From: CAWFKS01 sp963816435 | Lineage (GTDB): Bacteria > Pseudomonadota > Alphaproteobacteria > Rhizobiales > Rhizobiaceae | DNA: 19,756 nucleotides | Assembly: GCA_963816435.1 (NCBI GenBank) | Contig: CAWFKS010000008.1 | Coordinates: 1 to 19,756 of the forward strand | Direction of reading: 5' to 3' | The notes under the pieces: generated by a model | The model's input: the letters and a program-made list of their open reading frames with translations, nothing else | Database searches by the model: none | What the model was told of the DNA's origin: nothing | Shown here: in pieces, positions 7,345-15,311 of the stretch | Layout of the letters: each line of letters opens with the position of its first letter | How positions within the stretch are numbered: the first letter of the stretch is position 1 | Program-made: the position numbers and the translations under genes

Positions 7345-8298
7345 TCAGGCGGCTTCGGTGTTTCGCTCCGCTGCGTCAGGCTGCGCGGGCCCGGCGGCTG
7401 CGGCGCGCCATTGTTCCTCGACCAGCGCGGCAACCGTTGCCGGCTTCAATGCGTAGAGCGCTCGCGCCGCAGACAGCGATTCGGCCTGCAGGGCGGCTTC
7501 CTTGTGTCTCAGAAGGCGCAGGAAATGCGCAGTGTCGTCGCCCGGGCCGATGTCGCCGGGCGAGGAACGGGACAGCGCCCGGATGACGGCGATGTCGTTC
7601 AATTCGCCGAGCAGCTCACCCAGCCGGTTGGCCTCTGCGCGGTGCCCGGCGAGCGCCCGCGGCCATGCCTGCCGCAGCAGGCCGATATCGAACCAGTAGT
7701 GCTTCGTCGCCTTGCGAAGCTCGTGAAAATCCTCGGCCGCGCCGTCGCGTCGCGCCTTCTTCAGTGCGTGCCGTGCGCGCCTGACGTTGGCCGCGACGCC
7801 AAGCGAAAGGATTTCGGCGGCGCTGTCGGGCTCCTCGGGCAGTTGCAGGCGCGAGGCGTCCGCCTCGGCCTCGCGCAGGCTCGCGATCGCCGCCGACACC
7901 GGCTCGATCAGGCCGTGACCTGCACGCACTACACGGGTGCGGCGGCGCACCAGCCTGCGGCGGACGCGCGCCAGCATCGCCTGGTCCGCGGGGTCGGGGA
8001 AGTCGGCGCGGAACCGGTCGACCGTCTCGACCAGCGCGGTGGCGTCGCGCGCGGCCGACAGCGTGCGGGCGATGTCGCGCAGGCGCACGTTCTCGCGGCG
8101 CGAGAATTCGGGATCGCCCGGCCGGATCAGCCGCACCAGTCCGCGCAGCTTCTTCAGCCGCTTGCGCGTGTCGTGCAGCCCGCCGAGCCGCTGTTCGTCG
8201 GTCTCCTGGAGGATGGCGACAGACTTGCCGATCTCGTCGGAAAATATCCGCCTCACCTCATCGCCGAGCGGCCGATCGGGATGAATTCGGAAGCTCAT
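7345..8298 (-). CDS. CHAD-domain protein
   Basis: A 317-residue, helix-rich and very basic protein. It contains the two helical repeats of the CHAD fold: LHDTRKRLKKLRGLVRLIRP near residues 41-60, and EDFHELRKATKHYWF in the second half. These are the conserved His/Arg/Lys surfaces that, in the family, bind polyphosphate. The start at ATG 8298 overlaps the stop of the CYTH gene (ATGA, 8295-8298), which fixes both ends and implies translational coupling. An in-frame upstream start at 8382 would lie inside the CYTH gene and adds non-conserved residues. It probably acts with the CYTH enzyme on polyphosphate or triphosphate. In E. coli YgiF the two domains are fused in one chain; here they are separate. 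Confidence 0.9.
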   Translation of the reverse strand: MSFRIHPDRPLGDEVRRIFSDEIGKSVAILQETDEQRLGGLHDTRKRLKKLRGLVRLIRPGDPEFSRRENVRLRDIARTLSAARDATALVETVDRFRADFPDPADQAMLARVRRRLVRRRTRVVRAGHGLIEPVSAAIASLREAEADASRLQLPEEPDSAAEILSLGVAANVRRARHALKKARRDGAAEDFHELRKATKHYWFDIGLLRQAWPRALAGHRAEANRLGELLGELNDIAVIRALSRSSPGDIGPGDDTAHFLRLLRHKEAALQAESLSAARALYALKPATVAALVEEQWRAAAAGPAQPDAAERNTEAA

Positions 8299-8771
8299 GC
8301 GGTCGACCCGGGCGGCAGGCCGTGAAGGGCGAGCGAAGCGTTGTAGAAACCAGGTTCGCCGGTGATCTCGCGGCCGAGCCACGTGGGAAGGTCGGCGTCG
8401 GCCACGTCGTCGGGCGTCTCCAGTTCGGCGATCAGCAGGCCGGCCAGCCCGCCGGCGAATTCGTCGACCTCGAAGTCATATCCGGCGTGATGGACGATCG
8501 ACCTCGTCTTCTCGATCACAGTCCCTCGCGCGAAGCCGCGCAGTTCCTCCGCCTGATCGAGGGGGATGTCAAACTCGAACTCGTCGCGGATCTTCGCCTG
8601 CGTGCCGAACTTCATCGTCAGCTTCGCCCGCTGTCCGTCACGGATGCGCACCCGCACCGATCTGTCTTCTTCGGCAACGACATAGAACTGCACGAGCCGG
8701 CTTCCTGGACGCGCCGATGCGCGCCAGTCCGACGAGGCGACGAGGAACTTGCGTTCGATTTCCTTGGCCAT
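8295..8771 (-). CDS. CYTH-domain triphosphate hydrolase-type protein
   Basis: A 158-residue protein with the CYTH hallmark ExExK as KEIERKFLV at residues 3-11. It is followed by alternating basic and acidic strands, including RSVRVRIRDGQRAKLTMK, EFEFDIPLDQAEEL, DFEVDEF and LLIAELETPDD, which line the triphosphate tunnel. The family hydrolyses inorganic triphosphate or other triphosphorylated substrates with divalent metal, or makes cAMP; the short single-domain form next to CHAD favours triphosphatase. I start at ATG 8771 because the ExExK motif must lie within the first residues. The open frame extends to 8903, but that would place 44 unrelated residues ahead of it. It is the first gene of the CYTH-CHAD(-YiiX) unit and is divergent from the CecR-like gene across 160 nt. 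Confidence 0.93.
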   Translation of the reverse strand: MAKEIERKFLVASSDWRASARPGSRLVQFYVVAEEDRSVRVRIRDGQRAKLTMKFGTQAKIRDEFEFDIPLDQAEELRGFARGTVIEKTRSIVHHAGYDFEVDEFAGGLAGLLIAELETPDDVADADLPTWLGREITGEPGFYNASLALHGLPPGSTA

Positions 8772-8896
8772 GGCGCCTGCATCAAACCCTGCCGAGTCTC
8801 GCGTTGCAAGGGAAGCGCGTTCAACGACGACGTCGCCGGATTGCGGCATCGCAATGTGGAGCAGCGCTTGCCCGGTATGGTCCCCGGCAGCGCCGG

Positions 8897-8925
8897 TTGA
8901 CATTAATCAATCGAATGATTAAATC
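8897..8925 (+). promoter_or_regulatory. Promoter with embedded dyad operator for the CecR-like operon
   Basis: TTGACA, a consensus -35, lies at 8897-8902. A -10-like TTAAAT (8919-8924, 16-bp spacer) or TAAATC (8920-8925, 17-bp spacer) follows. The spacer region is filled by a dyad, TTAATCA (8903-8909), 6 nt, TGATTAA (8916-8922), with only one mismatched pair inside the 20-bp span. This strongly suggests autorepression by the TetR-family product. The predicted transcription start, about 8931, is next to the ATG at 8932. Confidence 0.75.
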
Positions 8926-8931
8926 GCCCTC

Positions 8932-9606
8932 ATGGCACAGGACGACAAACCCGAAAGCGGCGGCCGCTCGGCCGAACAGACGAGGCTGGCGCTGATCCGT
9001 GCCGGCCTGCAGCTGTTCGGCCAGAAGGGATTCGAGGCGACCTCGACGCGCGAACTCGCACGGCAGGCGAGCGCCAATATCGGCTCGATCGCCTATCATT
9101 TCGGCGGCAAGGAAGGATTGCGGGAAGCCTGCGCCCGCTACGTGGTGGAGCAGATCGGCGCCGTCGCGGGCAGGGCGCTGGCGCGCCAGCCGGCCGGCAC
9201 CGGGCCGGATGCGGCGCGTGATCGCCTCGTCATGGTGATGGAGACGATGGTTGCATTCATCGTGGCGCAGCCCGAGGCCGGCGAGATCGCGCGCTTCGTC
9301 GTGCGGGAACTGTCGCAGCCGTCGGTGACCATCGACATCGTCTATGGCGGCATCTTCGAACCGGTGCATCGCCAGCTTTGCGATATCTGGGAGGAGGCGA
9401 GCGGTCAGCCCGCCGACAGTCCCGAGACGATGCTGTCCGTTTTCACCATGATCGGACAGCTCATCTATTTCCGTATCGGCCGCGAGGCGGTGCTGAGGCG
9501 CATGGGCTGGGACACGATCGGGCCGGAGGAGTCGGCGCAGATCGTGGCGGTGGCGCGTGCCAATCTGGATGCCGTGCTGGCGGCCAGAAGAGGAGAACGG
9601 CCGTGA
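8932..9606 (+). CDS. TetR/AcrR-family repressor, CecR (YbiH) type
   Basis: This 224-residue regulator has an N-terminal TetR DNA-binding domain: RLALIRAGLQLFGQKGFEATS, then the helix-turn-helix STRELARQASANIGSIAYHF near 38-57. The C-terminal ligand domain looks like DUF1956 (CecR-type), with FVVRELSQPS in the middle and FTMIGQLIYFRIGREAVLRRMGW in the last third. In E. coli CecR represses the ybhG-ybhFSR efflux genes and affects antibiotic sensitivity. The same order, regulator then adaptor then ATPase then permease, is seen here. Its stop overlaps the GTG of the adaptor gene (GTGA, 9603-9606). A 20-bp dyad within its own promoter is the likely operator. No Shine-Dalgarno sequence is visible before the ATG. 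The assignment to this regulator type is confident; the ligand is unknown. Confidence 0.9.
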   Translation: MAQDDKPESGGRSAEQTRLALIRAGLQLFGQKGFEATSTRELARQASANIGSIAYHFGGKEGLREACARYVVEQIGAVAGRALARQPAGTGPDAARDRLVMVMETMVAFIVAQPEAGEIARFVVRELSQPSVTIDIVYGGIFEPVHRQLCDIWEEASGQPADSPETMLSVFTMIGQLIYFRIGREAVLRRMGWDTIGPEESAQIVAVARANLDAVLAARRGERP

Positions 9607-10547
9607 GTTTCCTGTGCGCCATTCCGGTCATTACGTCCCTGCTCAACGCCTGCGCGCCCGCCGCCCCGCTGGCGGTCGGTTATGTCGAGGGCCAGTTCGT
9701 GCTGCTCGCTCCCACCGAGACCGCACAGGTGCGCGAGGTCGAGGTTCACCGGGGCGACCGCGTCGCTGAAGGCGACACGGTGGCGGTGCTGGAAAAGACC
9801 GACGCCGAGATCGCCGTTGCACAGTCGGAGGCTGCGCTCGCGCAGGCCCGGGCGCAGCTCGCCGATCTCAAGGAAGGCAAGCGCCCCGAGGAGATAGCGG
9901 TGCTGGAGGCGCAGGTCACTTCGGCCAAGGCACAGGCCGAAGAGGCGCAGCGCGTTCTGGCGCGCACCAACGACCTGCAAAAGCGCGGCATCGCCACCCA
10001 GGCCGAACTCGACAAGGCGCAGACCTCGGCCGACCTCGCCGACGCGCAGCTCGGCCAGGCGAGGGCCAATCTCGCGGTCGGCCGGTTGCCCGCCCGTGCG
10101 GACACCGTGAAGGCCGCGGAAAGCCAGGTCGAGCAGGCCAAGGCGGCGCTCGAGCAGGCACACTGGCGGCTCGACAAGCGCACGCTCACTGCTCCGTCCG
10201 CGGGGCGCATCGACGACGTCATCCGCAACCCCGGCGACGTCTCGGGCCCGTCCGCCCCGGTCATCTCCATGCTGCCGGACGGTGCTGTGAAGCTGAAGCT
10301 CTACGTCTCGGAGAAGCAGTATTCCTCCGTCAAGGTGGGCGACCTTCTGAACGTGCGCTGCGACGGCTGCCCCCAGGGGCTGAAGGCGCGCGTCAGCTAC
10401 ACCTCGCCGGACCCGGAATTCACGCCGCCGGTGATCTACTCGCTGGAGCGGCGCCAGAAGCTGGTCTACCTGATCGAGGCGCGTCCGGAAGACGATGCCG
10501 GCCCTCTCAAGCCGGGCCAGATCGTCGACGTCGTGCTGGCGAAGTAG
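9603..10547 (+). CDS. HlyD-family membrane fusion protein (YbhG-like), putative lipoprotein
   Basis: A 314-residue periplasmic adaptor. It begins MSFLCAIPVITSLLNAC, a hydrophobic segment ending in a lipobox-like LNAC with Cys17. GYVEGQFVLLAP (26-37) and the following biotinyl-lipoyl-like strand lead into a long coiled coil (about 68-190) rich in Ala, Glu, Gln and Arg. LTAPSAGRIDDVIRNPGDVSG (195-215) is the second half of the lipoyl domain, followed by the beta-barrel. The GTG start at 9603 overlaps the repressor's TGA. An AGGAG about 10 nt upstream supports it over a longer frame that opens at 9378 inside the repressor gene. It should link the downstream ABC exporter to an outer-membrane channel, which is not encoded in this window. 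Confidence 0.88.
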   Translation: MSFLCAIPVITSLLNACAPAAPLAVGYVEGQFVLLAPTETAQVREVEVHRGDRVAEGDTVAVLEKTDAEIAVAQSEAALAQARAQLADLKEGKRPEEIAVLEAQVTSAKAQAEEAQRVLARTNDLQKRGIATQAELDKAQTSADLADAQLGQARANLAVGRLPARADTVKAAESQVEQAKAALEQAHWRLDKRTLTAPSAGRIDDVIRNPGDVSGPSAPVISMLPDGAVKLKLYVSEKQYSSVKVGDLLNVRCDGCPQGLKARVSYTSPDPEFTPPVIYSLERRQKLVYLIEARPEDDAGPLKPGQIVDVVLAK

Positions 10548-10561
10548 GCGGAAGCCGGCCG

Positions 10562-11479
10562 ATGCCCGCCATCGACGTCCAGGACCTCGTCAAGAGCTTC
10601 GGCGACAAGACCGTCGTCGACCACGTGTCGATGCGGGTGGAGGAGGGCGAGATCGTCGGCTTTCTCGGCCCGAACGGCTCCGGCAAGACGACGACGATCC
10701 GCATGATGTGCGGGCTGCTGACGCCTGACGAGGGCCACGGCAAGGTGCTCGGCTACGACGTCATTTCCGACGCGCTGAAGATCAAGCGCGAGGTCGGCTA
10801 CATGACGCAGCGCTTCTCCTTCTACGAGGACCTGACGATCGCCGAGAACCTGGAGTTCGTGGCGCGGCTCTACCGGCTGAAGCCGGTGGCCAAGTATGTC
10901 GACGACACGCTGCGCGACCTCGGGCTGTCGACGCGCCGCAACCAGCTGGCCGGCACGCTTTCGGGCGGCTGGAAGCAGCGGCTGGCGCTGGCGGCGTGCA
11001 TCATGCACCACCCGAAGCTGCTGCTGCTCGACGAGCCGACGGCGGGCGTCGACCCCAAGGCGCGACGCGAGTTCTGGGACGAGATTCACCTGCTGGCGGC
11101 CAAGGGGCTGACCGTTCTCGTCTCCACGCACTACATGGACGAGGCCGAGCGCTGCCACCGCATCTCATACATCTCCTACGGCAAGATGCTGGCCACCGGC
11201 ACGGTGGAGGAAGTGGTGGCGAATGCCGGGCTGACCACCTTCGTCTTGCGCGGCCCCGGTCTGGAGAAGATCGCCGCCGCGCTGCGCGGCAGGCCGGGCG
11301 TCGACCAGGTGGCGCCTTTCGGAACGACGCTTCATGTCGTCGGCTCCGACGAGGCGGCACTTCAGGCCACACTCGCCGAGTTCGAGAACAGTCCGGACAT
11401 CTCCGTCAAACGCGGCAAGACCAGCCTCGAGGACGTGTTCATCCAGTTCATGGGCAAGTCGCAGGACAACATGGCATGA
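10562..11479 (+). CDS. ABC transporter ATP-binding protein (YbhF-like, single domain)
   Basis: A 305-residue nucleotide-binding subunit. It has Walker A GPNGSGKT (36-43), a Q-loop glutamine near 83, signature LSGGW (133-137), Walker B LLLLDE (153-158), and a switch histidine in STHYMDEAE (His190). The order and the DrrA/CcmA-like C-terminal extension fit drug-export ABC systems. It lies 14 nt after the adaptor gene and overlaps the permease gene by ATGA at 11476-11479, so translation is coupled. In E. coli YbhF two such domains are fused in one chain. Here there is one, so the transporter presumably uses an ATPase homodimer. Confidence 0.93.
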   Translation: MPAIDVQDLVKSFGDKTVVDHVSMRVEEGEIVGFLGPNGSGKTTTIRMMCGLLTPDEGHGKVLGYDVISDALKIKREVGYMTQRFSFYEDLTIAENLEFVARLYRLKPVAKYVDDTLRDLGLSTRRNQLAGTLSGGWKQRLALAACIMHHPKLLLLDEPTAGVDPKARREFWDEIHLLAAKGLTVLVSTHYMDEAERCHRISYISYGKMLATGTVEEVVANAGLTTFVLRGPGLEKIAAALRGRPGVDQVAPFGTTLHVVGSDEAALQATLAEFENSPDISVKRGKTSLEDVFIQFMGKSQDNMA

Positions 11480-12603
11480 ACGGGCTCTTCTCGCTCGGAC
11501 GGCTCGGCGCACTGCTTCGCAAGGAGTTCATCCAGATGCGGCGCGACAGGCTCACCTTCGGAATGATGCTGGGCGTGCCGCTGCTGCAGCTCGTCCTGTT
11601 CGGCTACGCCATCAACAGCGATCCGAAGCAGCTTCCCGCCGCTCTCCTGGCGCTCGGCAACGACCACTACACCCGTGCGATGGTCTCCGCGCTGGAGACG
11701 ACGAACTACTACCGCTTCGACTATGTCGTGGGCAGCGAGGCCGAGGCCGAACACCTGATGGCTTCGGGAGCGGTCGCCTTCGTCGTGACCATCCCGCCGG
11801 ATTTCGAGCGCCGCGTCGATCGCAACGACGACCCGCAAATCCTCATCGAGGCGGACGCCACGGACCCGTCCGTGGCGAGCGGCGCTATCTCGACGCTGTC
11901 GACGGTGGCGAGCCAGGCGCTGTTGCGGGAACGCGGACTGGCTGCCACGGCGGCTCAGCCGGGTCTGCAGGTGACCGTGCACCGGCGCTACAATCCCGAG
12001 GGCATCTCGCAATACAACGTCGTGCCCGGTCTGCTCGGCGTGATCCTGACCATGACCATGGTGCTGATGACCTCGATCGCGCTGACGCGCGAGATCGAGC
12101 GCGGCACTATGGAAAACCTTCTCGCCATGCCCGCCAGCCCGGCCGAGATCATGCTCGGCAAGGTACTGCCCTATCTCGCGGTCGGTGGCGTGCAGGTAGC
12201 GGTTGTGCTGACTGCCGCCAAGGGCATGTTCGGCATCCCCTTCGTCGGCAGCCTGTGGCTGCTGCTCGGCGCCATACTCGTCTTCGTCATGGCCCTGGTG
12301 CTGCTCGGCTACACGTTTTCCACGCTCGCCCGCACCCAGATGCAGGCGATGCAGCTCACCTTCTTCTTTTTCCTGCCGTCGATCCTGCTGTCGGGCTTCA
12401 TGTTCCCGTTCCGCGGCATGCCGACCTGGGCGCAATGGATCGGCGAACTTCTGCCGCTCACGCATTTCCTGCGCGTCATCCGCGCCATCATGCTGAAGGG
12501 CGCCACGTTCTCCGCGGTCGCGCCGGAGGTCGGCGTGCTGGTGCTGTTCATCATCGTCTACGCGCTGATCGCGCTTGCCCGCTTCAGAAGGACGCTGGAC
12601 TAG
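11476..12603 (+). CDS. ABC-2 type transporter permease (YbhS/YbhR-like)
   Basis: A 375-residue inner-membrane permease with the ABC-2 topology: one N-terminal helix after LRKEFIQMRRDRL (FGMMLGVPLLQLVLFGYAI), a periplasmic domain of about 130 residues, and then five helices. The hallmark ALTREIERGTMENLLAMP lies in the loop after the second helix. LSGFMFPFRGMPTWAQWIGELLPLTHFL (in two parts: the FMFPFRGMP turn and the LLPLTHFLR motif) is typical of the YhhJ/YbhR group. It ends the efflux operon; only one permease is present, whereas E. coli has two (YbhS, YbhR). The start is fixed by the overlap with the ATPase stop. Substrate is unknown, though drug export is the family role. Confidence 0.92.
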   Translation: MNGLFSLGRLGALLRKEFIQMRRDRLTFGMMLGVPLLQLVLFGYAINSDPKQLPAALLALGNDHYTRAMVSALETTNYYRFDYVVGSEAEAEHLMASGAVAFVVTIPPDFERRVDRNDDPQILIEADATDPSVASGAISTLSTVASQALLRERGLAATAAQPGLQVTVHRRYNPEGISQYNVVPGLLGVILTMTMVLMTSIALTREIERGTMENLLAMPASPAEIMLGKVLPYLAVGGVQVAVVLTAAKGMFGIPFVGSLWLLLGAILVFVMALVLLGYTFSTLARTQMQAMQLTFFFFLPSILLSGFMFPFRGMPTWAQWIGELLPLTHFLRVIRAIMLKGATFSAVAPEVGVLVLFIIVYALIALARFRRTLD

Positions 12604-12679
12604 CGCCTTCAGTGCACTTGGCCGGCAGCGGCATCTCGTCTAAACCCACCCTCGCTCGAATTCGGGGGAGGAGAATGGA

Positions 12680-13975
12680 ATGGCGCAGCCGCGCGTGATG
12701 ATCGCAGGCGGGGGAATCGGCGGCCTGGCAATGGCGCTGACACTCGAACAGATCGGGGTGCCCTGCGTGGTCTTCGAATCCGTGCGGGAGCTGCAGCCGC
12801 TGGGCGTCGGCATCAACCTGCAGCCCAACGCGGTACGGGAACTCTACGATCTGGGCATCGGCCCCGACAAGCTCGACACGATCGGGCTGGCGGCCAGGGA
12901 ATGGGCGCTCGTCGGGCTCAACGGCAACGACATCTATTCCGAACCGCGCGGGCTGGAGGCCGGCTACAACTGGCCGCAATACGCGGTGCATCGCGGCAAG
13001 CTGCAGATGTTGCTCTACGATACGGTACGCGAGCGCCTCGGGGCGGACGCCGTGCGGCTGGGGCAGCGCGTCACCTCCTATGCCCACAACCCCGATGGCA
13101 GCGTCACGGCGATCGTGCGTCACGCCGACGGCACCGAGACGCGCGAAACCGGCACCATCCTGGTCGGCGCAGACGGCATCCACTCGGCCGTGCGCGCCCA
13201 GATGCACCCCGACGATCCCGGCATCCAGTGGGGTGGCGCCATAATGTGGCGCGGCACCAGCCTCGCGCGGCCCATCCGCACCGGCGCCTCCTTCGTCGGC
13301 TTCGGCACGCACAGGCACAGGCTCGTCTTCTATCCGATCTCGGCGCCCGATCCCGATACGGGCCTTGCGACGATCAACTGGATCGCGGAGGTGACGGTCG
13401 ACAATTCGGCGGGCTGGACCAGCGGCGACTGGACGCGCCGCGTGGCGCTGGAGGACTTCATCCATCACTTCGAGGATTGGCGCTACGACTGGCTGGACGT
13501 GCCGGCCCTGCTGGAAGGCGCCGACGCCATTTACGAATACCCGATGATCGACCGCGATCCCGTGCCGACCTGGCGCGACGGCAACGTCATTCTCATCGGC
13601 GACGCCGCCCATGTCATGTACCCGACCGGCTCCAACGGGGCGAGCCAGGCGATCGTCGACGCGCGCGTTCTCGGCGCCAGCTTCGTCTCCAGGGGCGTGG
13701 GCGAGGCGGCCTTGCGGCATTTCGACGAACTGCTTTGCGCGGACGTGTCGGCCCTGGTCCTGCGCAATCGCGGCGCCGGTCCCTTCGGCCTGCTCAATCT
13801 CGTCGACGAGCGCTGCGGCGGCGAGTTCGACAATATCGACGACGTCGTGCCGGCGGCCGAACGCGCGGAATTCATGGCGAAATACAAGGCCGCGGCCGGC
13901 TTCGCCATCGACCGTCTCAACAGCGCGCCGCCGACCATCGCCCCGGGCGCGAAGGTGGCTCTCGTCCCGGCATAG
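12680..13975 (+). CDS. FAD-dependent monooxygenase, PhzS-like flavin-dependent oxidoreductase
   Basis: A 431-residue aromatic-hydroxylase-fold enzyme. It shows the FAD-binding GGGIGGL (10-16), the GVGINLQPNAV motif near 42-52, the DG motif GADGIHSAVR (about 163-172) and the GD motif GDAAHVMYPTGSNG (about 308-321). The whole resembles the PhzS-like group, which uses NAD(P)H and oxygen to hydroxylate aromatic or related compounds. No phenazine genes are nearby, so the substrate is open. The ribosome-binding site GGGGGAGGAG at 12664-12673 supports ATG 12680. It follows the ABC permease by 76 nt and could be a separate transcription unit. The dipeptidase gene follows by 142 nt on the same strand. 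Confidence 0.9.
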   Translation: MAQPRVMIAGGGIGGLAMALTLEQIGVPCVVFESVRELQPLGVGINLQPNAVRELYDLGIGPDKLDTIGLAAREWALVGLNGNDIYSEPRGLEAGYNWPQYAVHRGKLQMLLYDTVRERLGADAVRLGQRVTSYAHNPDGSVTAIVRHADGTETRETGTILVGADGIHSAVRAQMHPDDPGIQWGGAIMWRGTSLARPIRTGASFVGFGTHRHRLVFYPISAPDPDTGLATINWIAEVTVDNSAGWTSGDWTRRVALEDFIHHFEDWRYDWLDVPALLEGADAIYEYPMIDRDPVPTWRDGNVILIGDAAHVMYPTGSNGASQAIVDARVLGASFVSRGVGEAALRHFDELLCADVSALVLRNRGAGPFGLLNLVDERCGGEFDNIDDVVPAAERAEFMAKYKAAAGFAIDRLNSAPPTIAPGAKVALVPA

Positions 13976-14117
13976 GGGCGTCTGCGCCGTTATCGGGAAG
14001 GGCCCATCGTCCGCGTTCCGCCGACGCAGCGGTGGCGGCGACGGCTTCCATGGACTATGTCCGTCATCTGGTCCGGCCGCGACTTCGCGGCATCTTCCCT
14101 TCCGCGAGGCGCACCCG

Positions 14118-15164
14118 ATGAGCGAAGCGATCCCCTTCTTCGACGGCCACAACGACTTCCTGCTGAGGCTGATGCTGCACGAAGGCTCGCGCGAGGAGAT
14201 GTGGCTGAAGGGCTCGAAGGGGCACCTCGACCTGCCGCGCATGAAGCAGGCGGGGTTCGCCGGTGGGCTGTTCGCCATCTTCGTGCCGCCGGCGAAGCGG
14301 CCGCCGGGTGCCGTGCCCACGGCGGGCGATGGCGAGATGCCGCCGCTGATGAGCCACGAGGAAGCGCAGCCGGTGGCGCTGAAGCTCGCCGGGCTACTGC
14401 ACTGGATGGCGCGGGCCGCGCCCGACGATTTCGCGCTGTGCCGCACGGCCGCAGAGATACGCGCGGCGATCGACGCCAACAAGATCGCCGGCGTCATGCA
14501 CATGGAAGGCGCCGAGGCCATCGGGCCGGACCTCGACGCGCTCTATCTCTTCCACGAGATGGGGCTGCGATCGCTCGGGCCGGTGTGGAGCCGGCCGACG
14601 ATCTTCGGCCATGGCGTGCCGCTGAAGTTCCCGGCCGATCCCGACATCGGACCCGGCCTGACGGAATTTGGCAAGGACCTCGTGCGCGCCTGCAACGAGC
14701 TCGGAATCATCGTCGATCTCTCGCACCTCAACGAGAAGGGGTTCGACGACGTGGCGGCGATCTCGAATGCGCCGCTGGTCGCCACCCACTCCAACGTCCA
14801 TGCGTTGTGTGCTTCGCCGCGCAACCTCACGGATCGTCAGCTCGCCGTCATCAAGGACAGCGGCGGCATGGTCGGGCTCAATTTCGCGACGTTCTACCTG
14901 CGCGAGGACGGCAAGCATTCGCCTGACATGGGGTGGGAGGCTATGCTGAAGCATACCGACTACCTCATCGAGCACCTTGGCGAGGACCATGTGGGGCTCG
15001 GCTCGGATTTCGACGGCTGCATGCTGCCGAAGCCGATGGGCGACGTCACCGGCGTACCGAAGCTGTTCGACGAGTTCGGGAAACACGGCTACGGCGACGC
15101 GCTGTTGAAGAAGCTGGCGCGCGACAACTGGCTTGCCTGCCTGGAGCGGAGCTGGGGCGGTTGA
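14118..15164 (+). CDS. M19-family dipeptidase (membrane/renal dipeptidase type)
   Basis: A 348-residue zinc hydrolase of the amidohydrolase fold. Metal ligands expected for family M19 are visible: H11 and D13 in FFDGHNDF, E130 in HMEGAEAI, H203 in VDLSHLN, H224 in VATHSN, and D297 in GLGSDFDG. The family cleaves dipeptides, including some with D-residues, and some members act on beta-lactams or related compounds. No signal peptide is seen, so it is probably cytoplasmic. ATG 14118 has a GAGGCG about 7 nt upstream. A longer in-frame opening reaches back into the monooxygenase gene and is rejected. Its physiological partner may be the upstream monooxygenase, but the two reactions have no obvious link. 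Confidence 0.93.
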   Translation: MSEAIPFFDGHNDFLLRLMLHEGSREEMWLKGSKGHLDLPRMKQAGFAGGLFAIFVPPAKRPPGAVPTAGDGEMPPLMSHEEAQPVALKLAGLLHWMARAAPDDFALCRTAAEIRAAIDANKIAGVMHMEGAEAIGPDLDALYLFHEMGLRSLGPVWSRPTIFGHGVPLKFPADPDIGPGLTEFGKDLVRACNELGIIVDLSHLNEKGFDDVAAISNAPLVATHSNVHALCASPRNLTDRQLAVIKDSGGMVGLNFATFYLREDGKHSPDMGWEAMLKHTDYLIEHLGEDHVGLGSDFDGCMLPKPMGDVTGVPKLFDEFGKHGYGDALLKKLARDNWLACLERSWGG

Positions 15165-15311
15165 CGGGCTCGAACCGAACTCCCCCTCAGCTGGCCGCCT
15201 GCTTGTTTACCCTTTCTTACTCGCGGCCGCGTCGCGCGGCGGTTATCGTCCAAAATCAAGGATGTGGTGCCCGGCACCCTTCATGCGTTCGGCGATAATA
15301 TTGTTTGGAAT

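Noticed and set aside
13611..14117. Upstream extension of the dipeptidase frame
   Set aside because: It runs through the end of the monooxygenase gene in another frame and is Arg/Ser-rich. The M19 domain starts just after the ATG at 14118.
12584..14521. Very long open frame (about 645 codons) on the minus strand opposite the PhzS-like monooxygenase and the dipeptidase start
   Set aside because: It is antisense to two genes with clear catalytic motifs, has shadow-like composition rich in Arg, Ala, Gly and His, and shows no domain pattern. Long antisense frames are expected in high-GC DNA.
12680..15164. Possible biosynthetic gene cluster (monooxygenase plus dipeptidase near an ABC exporter)
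   Set aside because: There is no core biosynthetic enzyme (synthetase, synthase or precursor peptide), and spacing suggests separate units.
15155..15200. A GGTTCGAGCCC string on the minus strand, resembling a tRNA T-arm
   Set aside because: The flanking 5-base stems do not pair and no anticodon arm or acceptor stem is found nearby.
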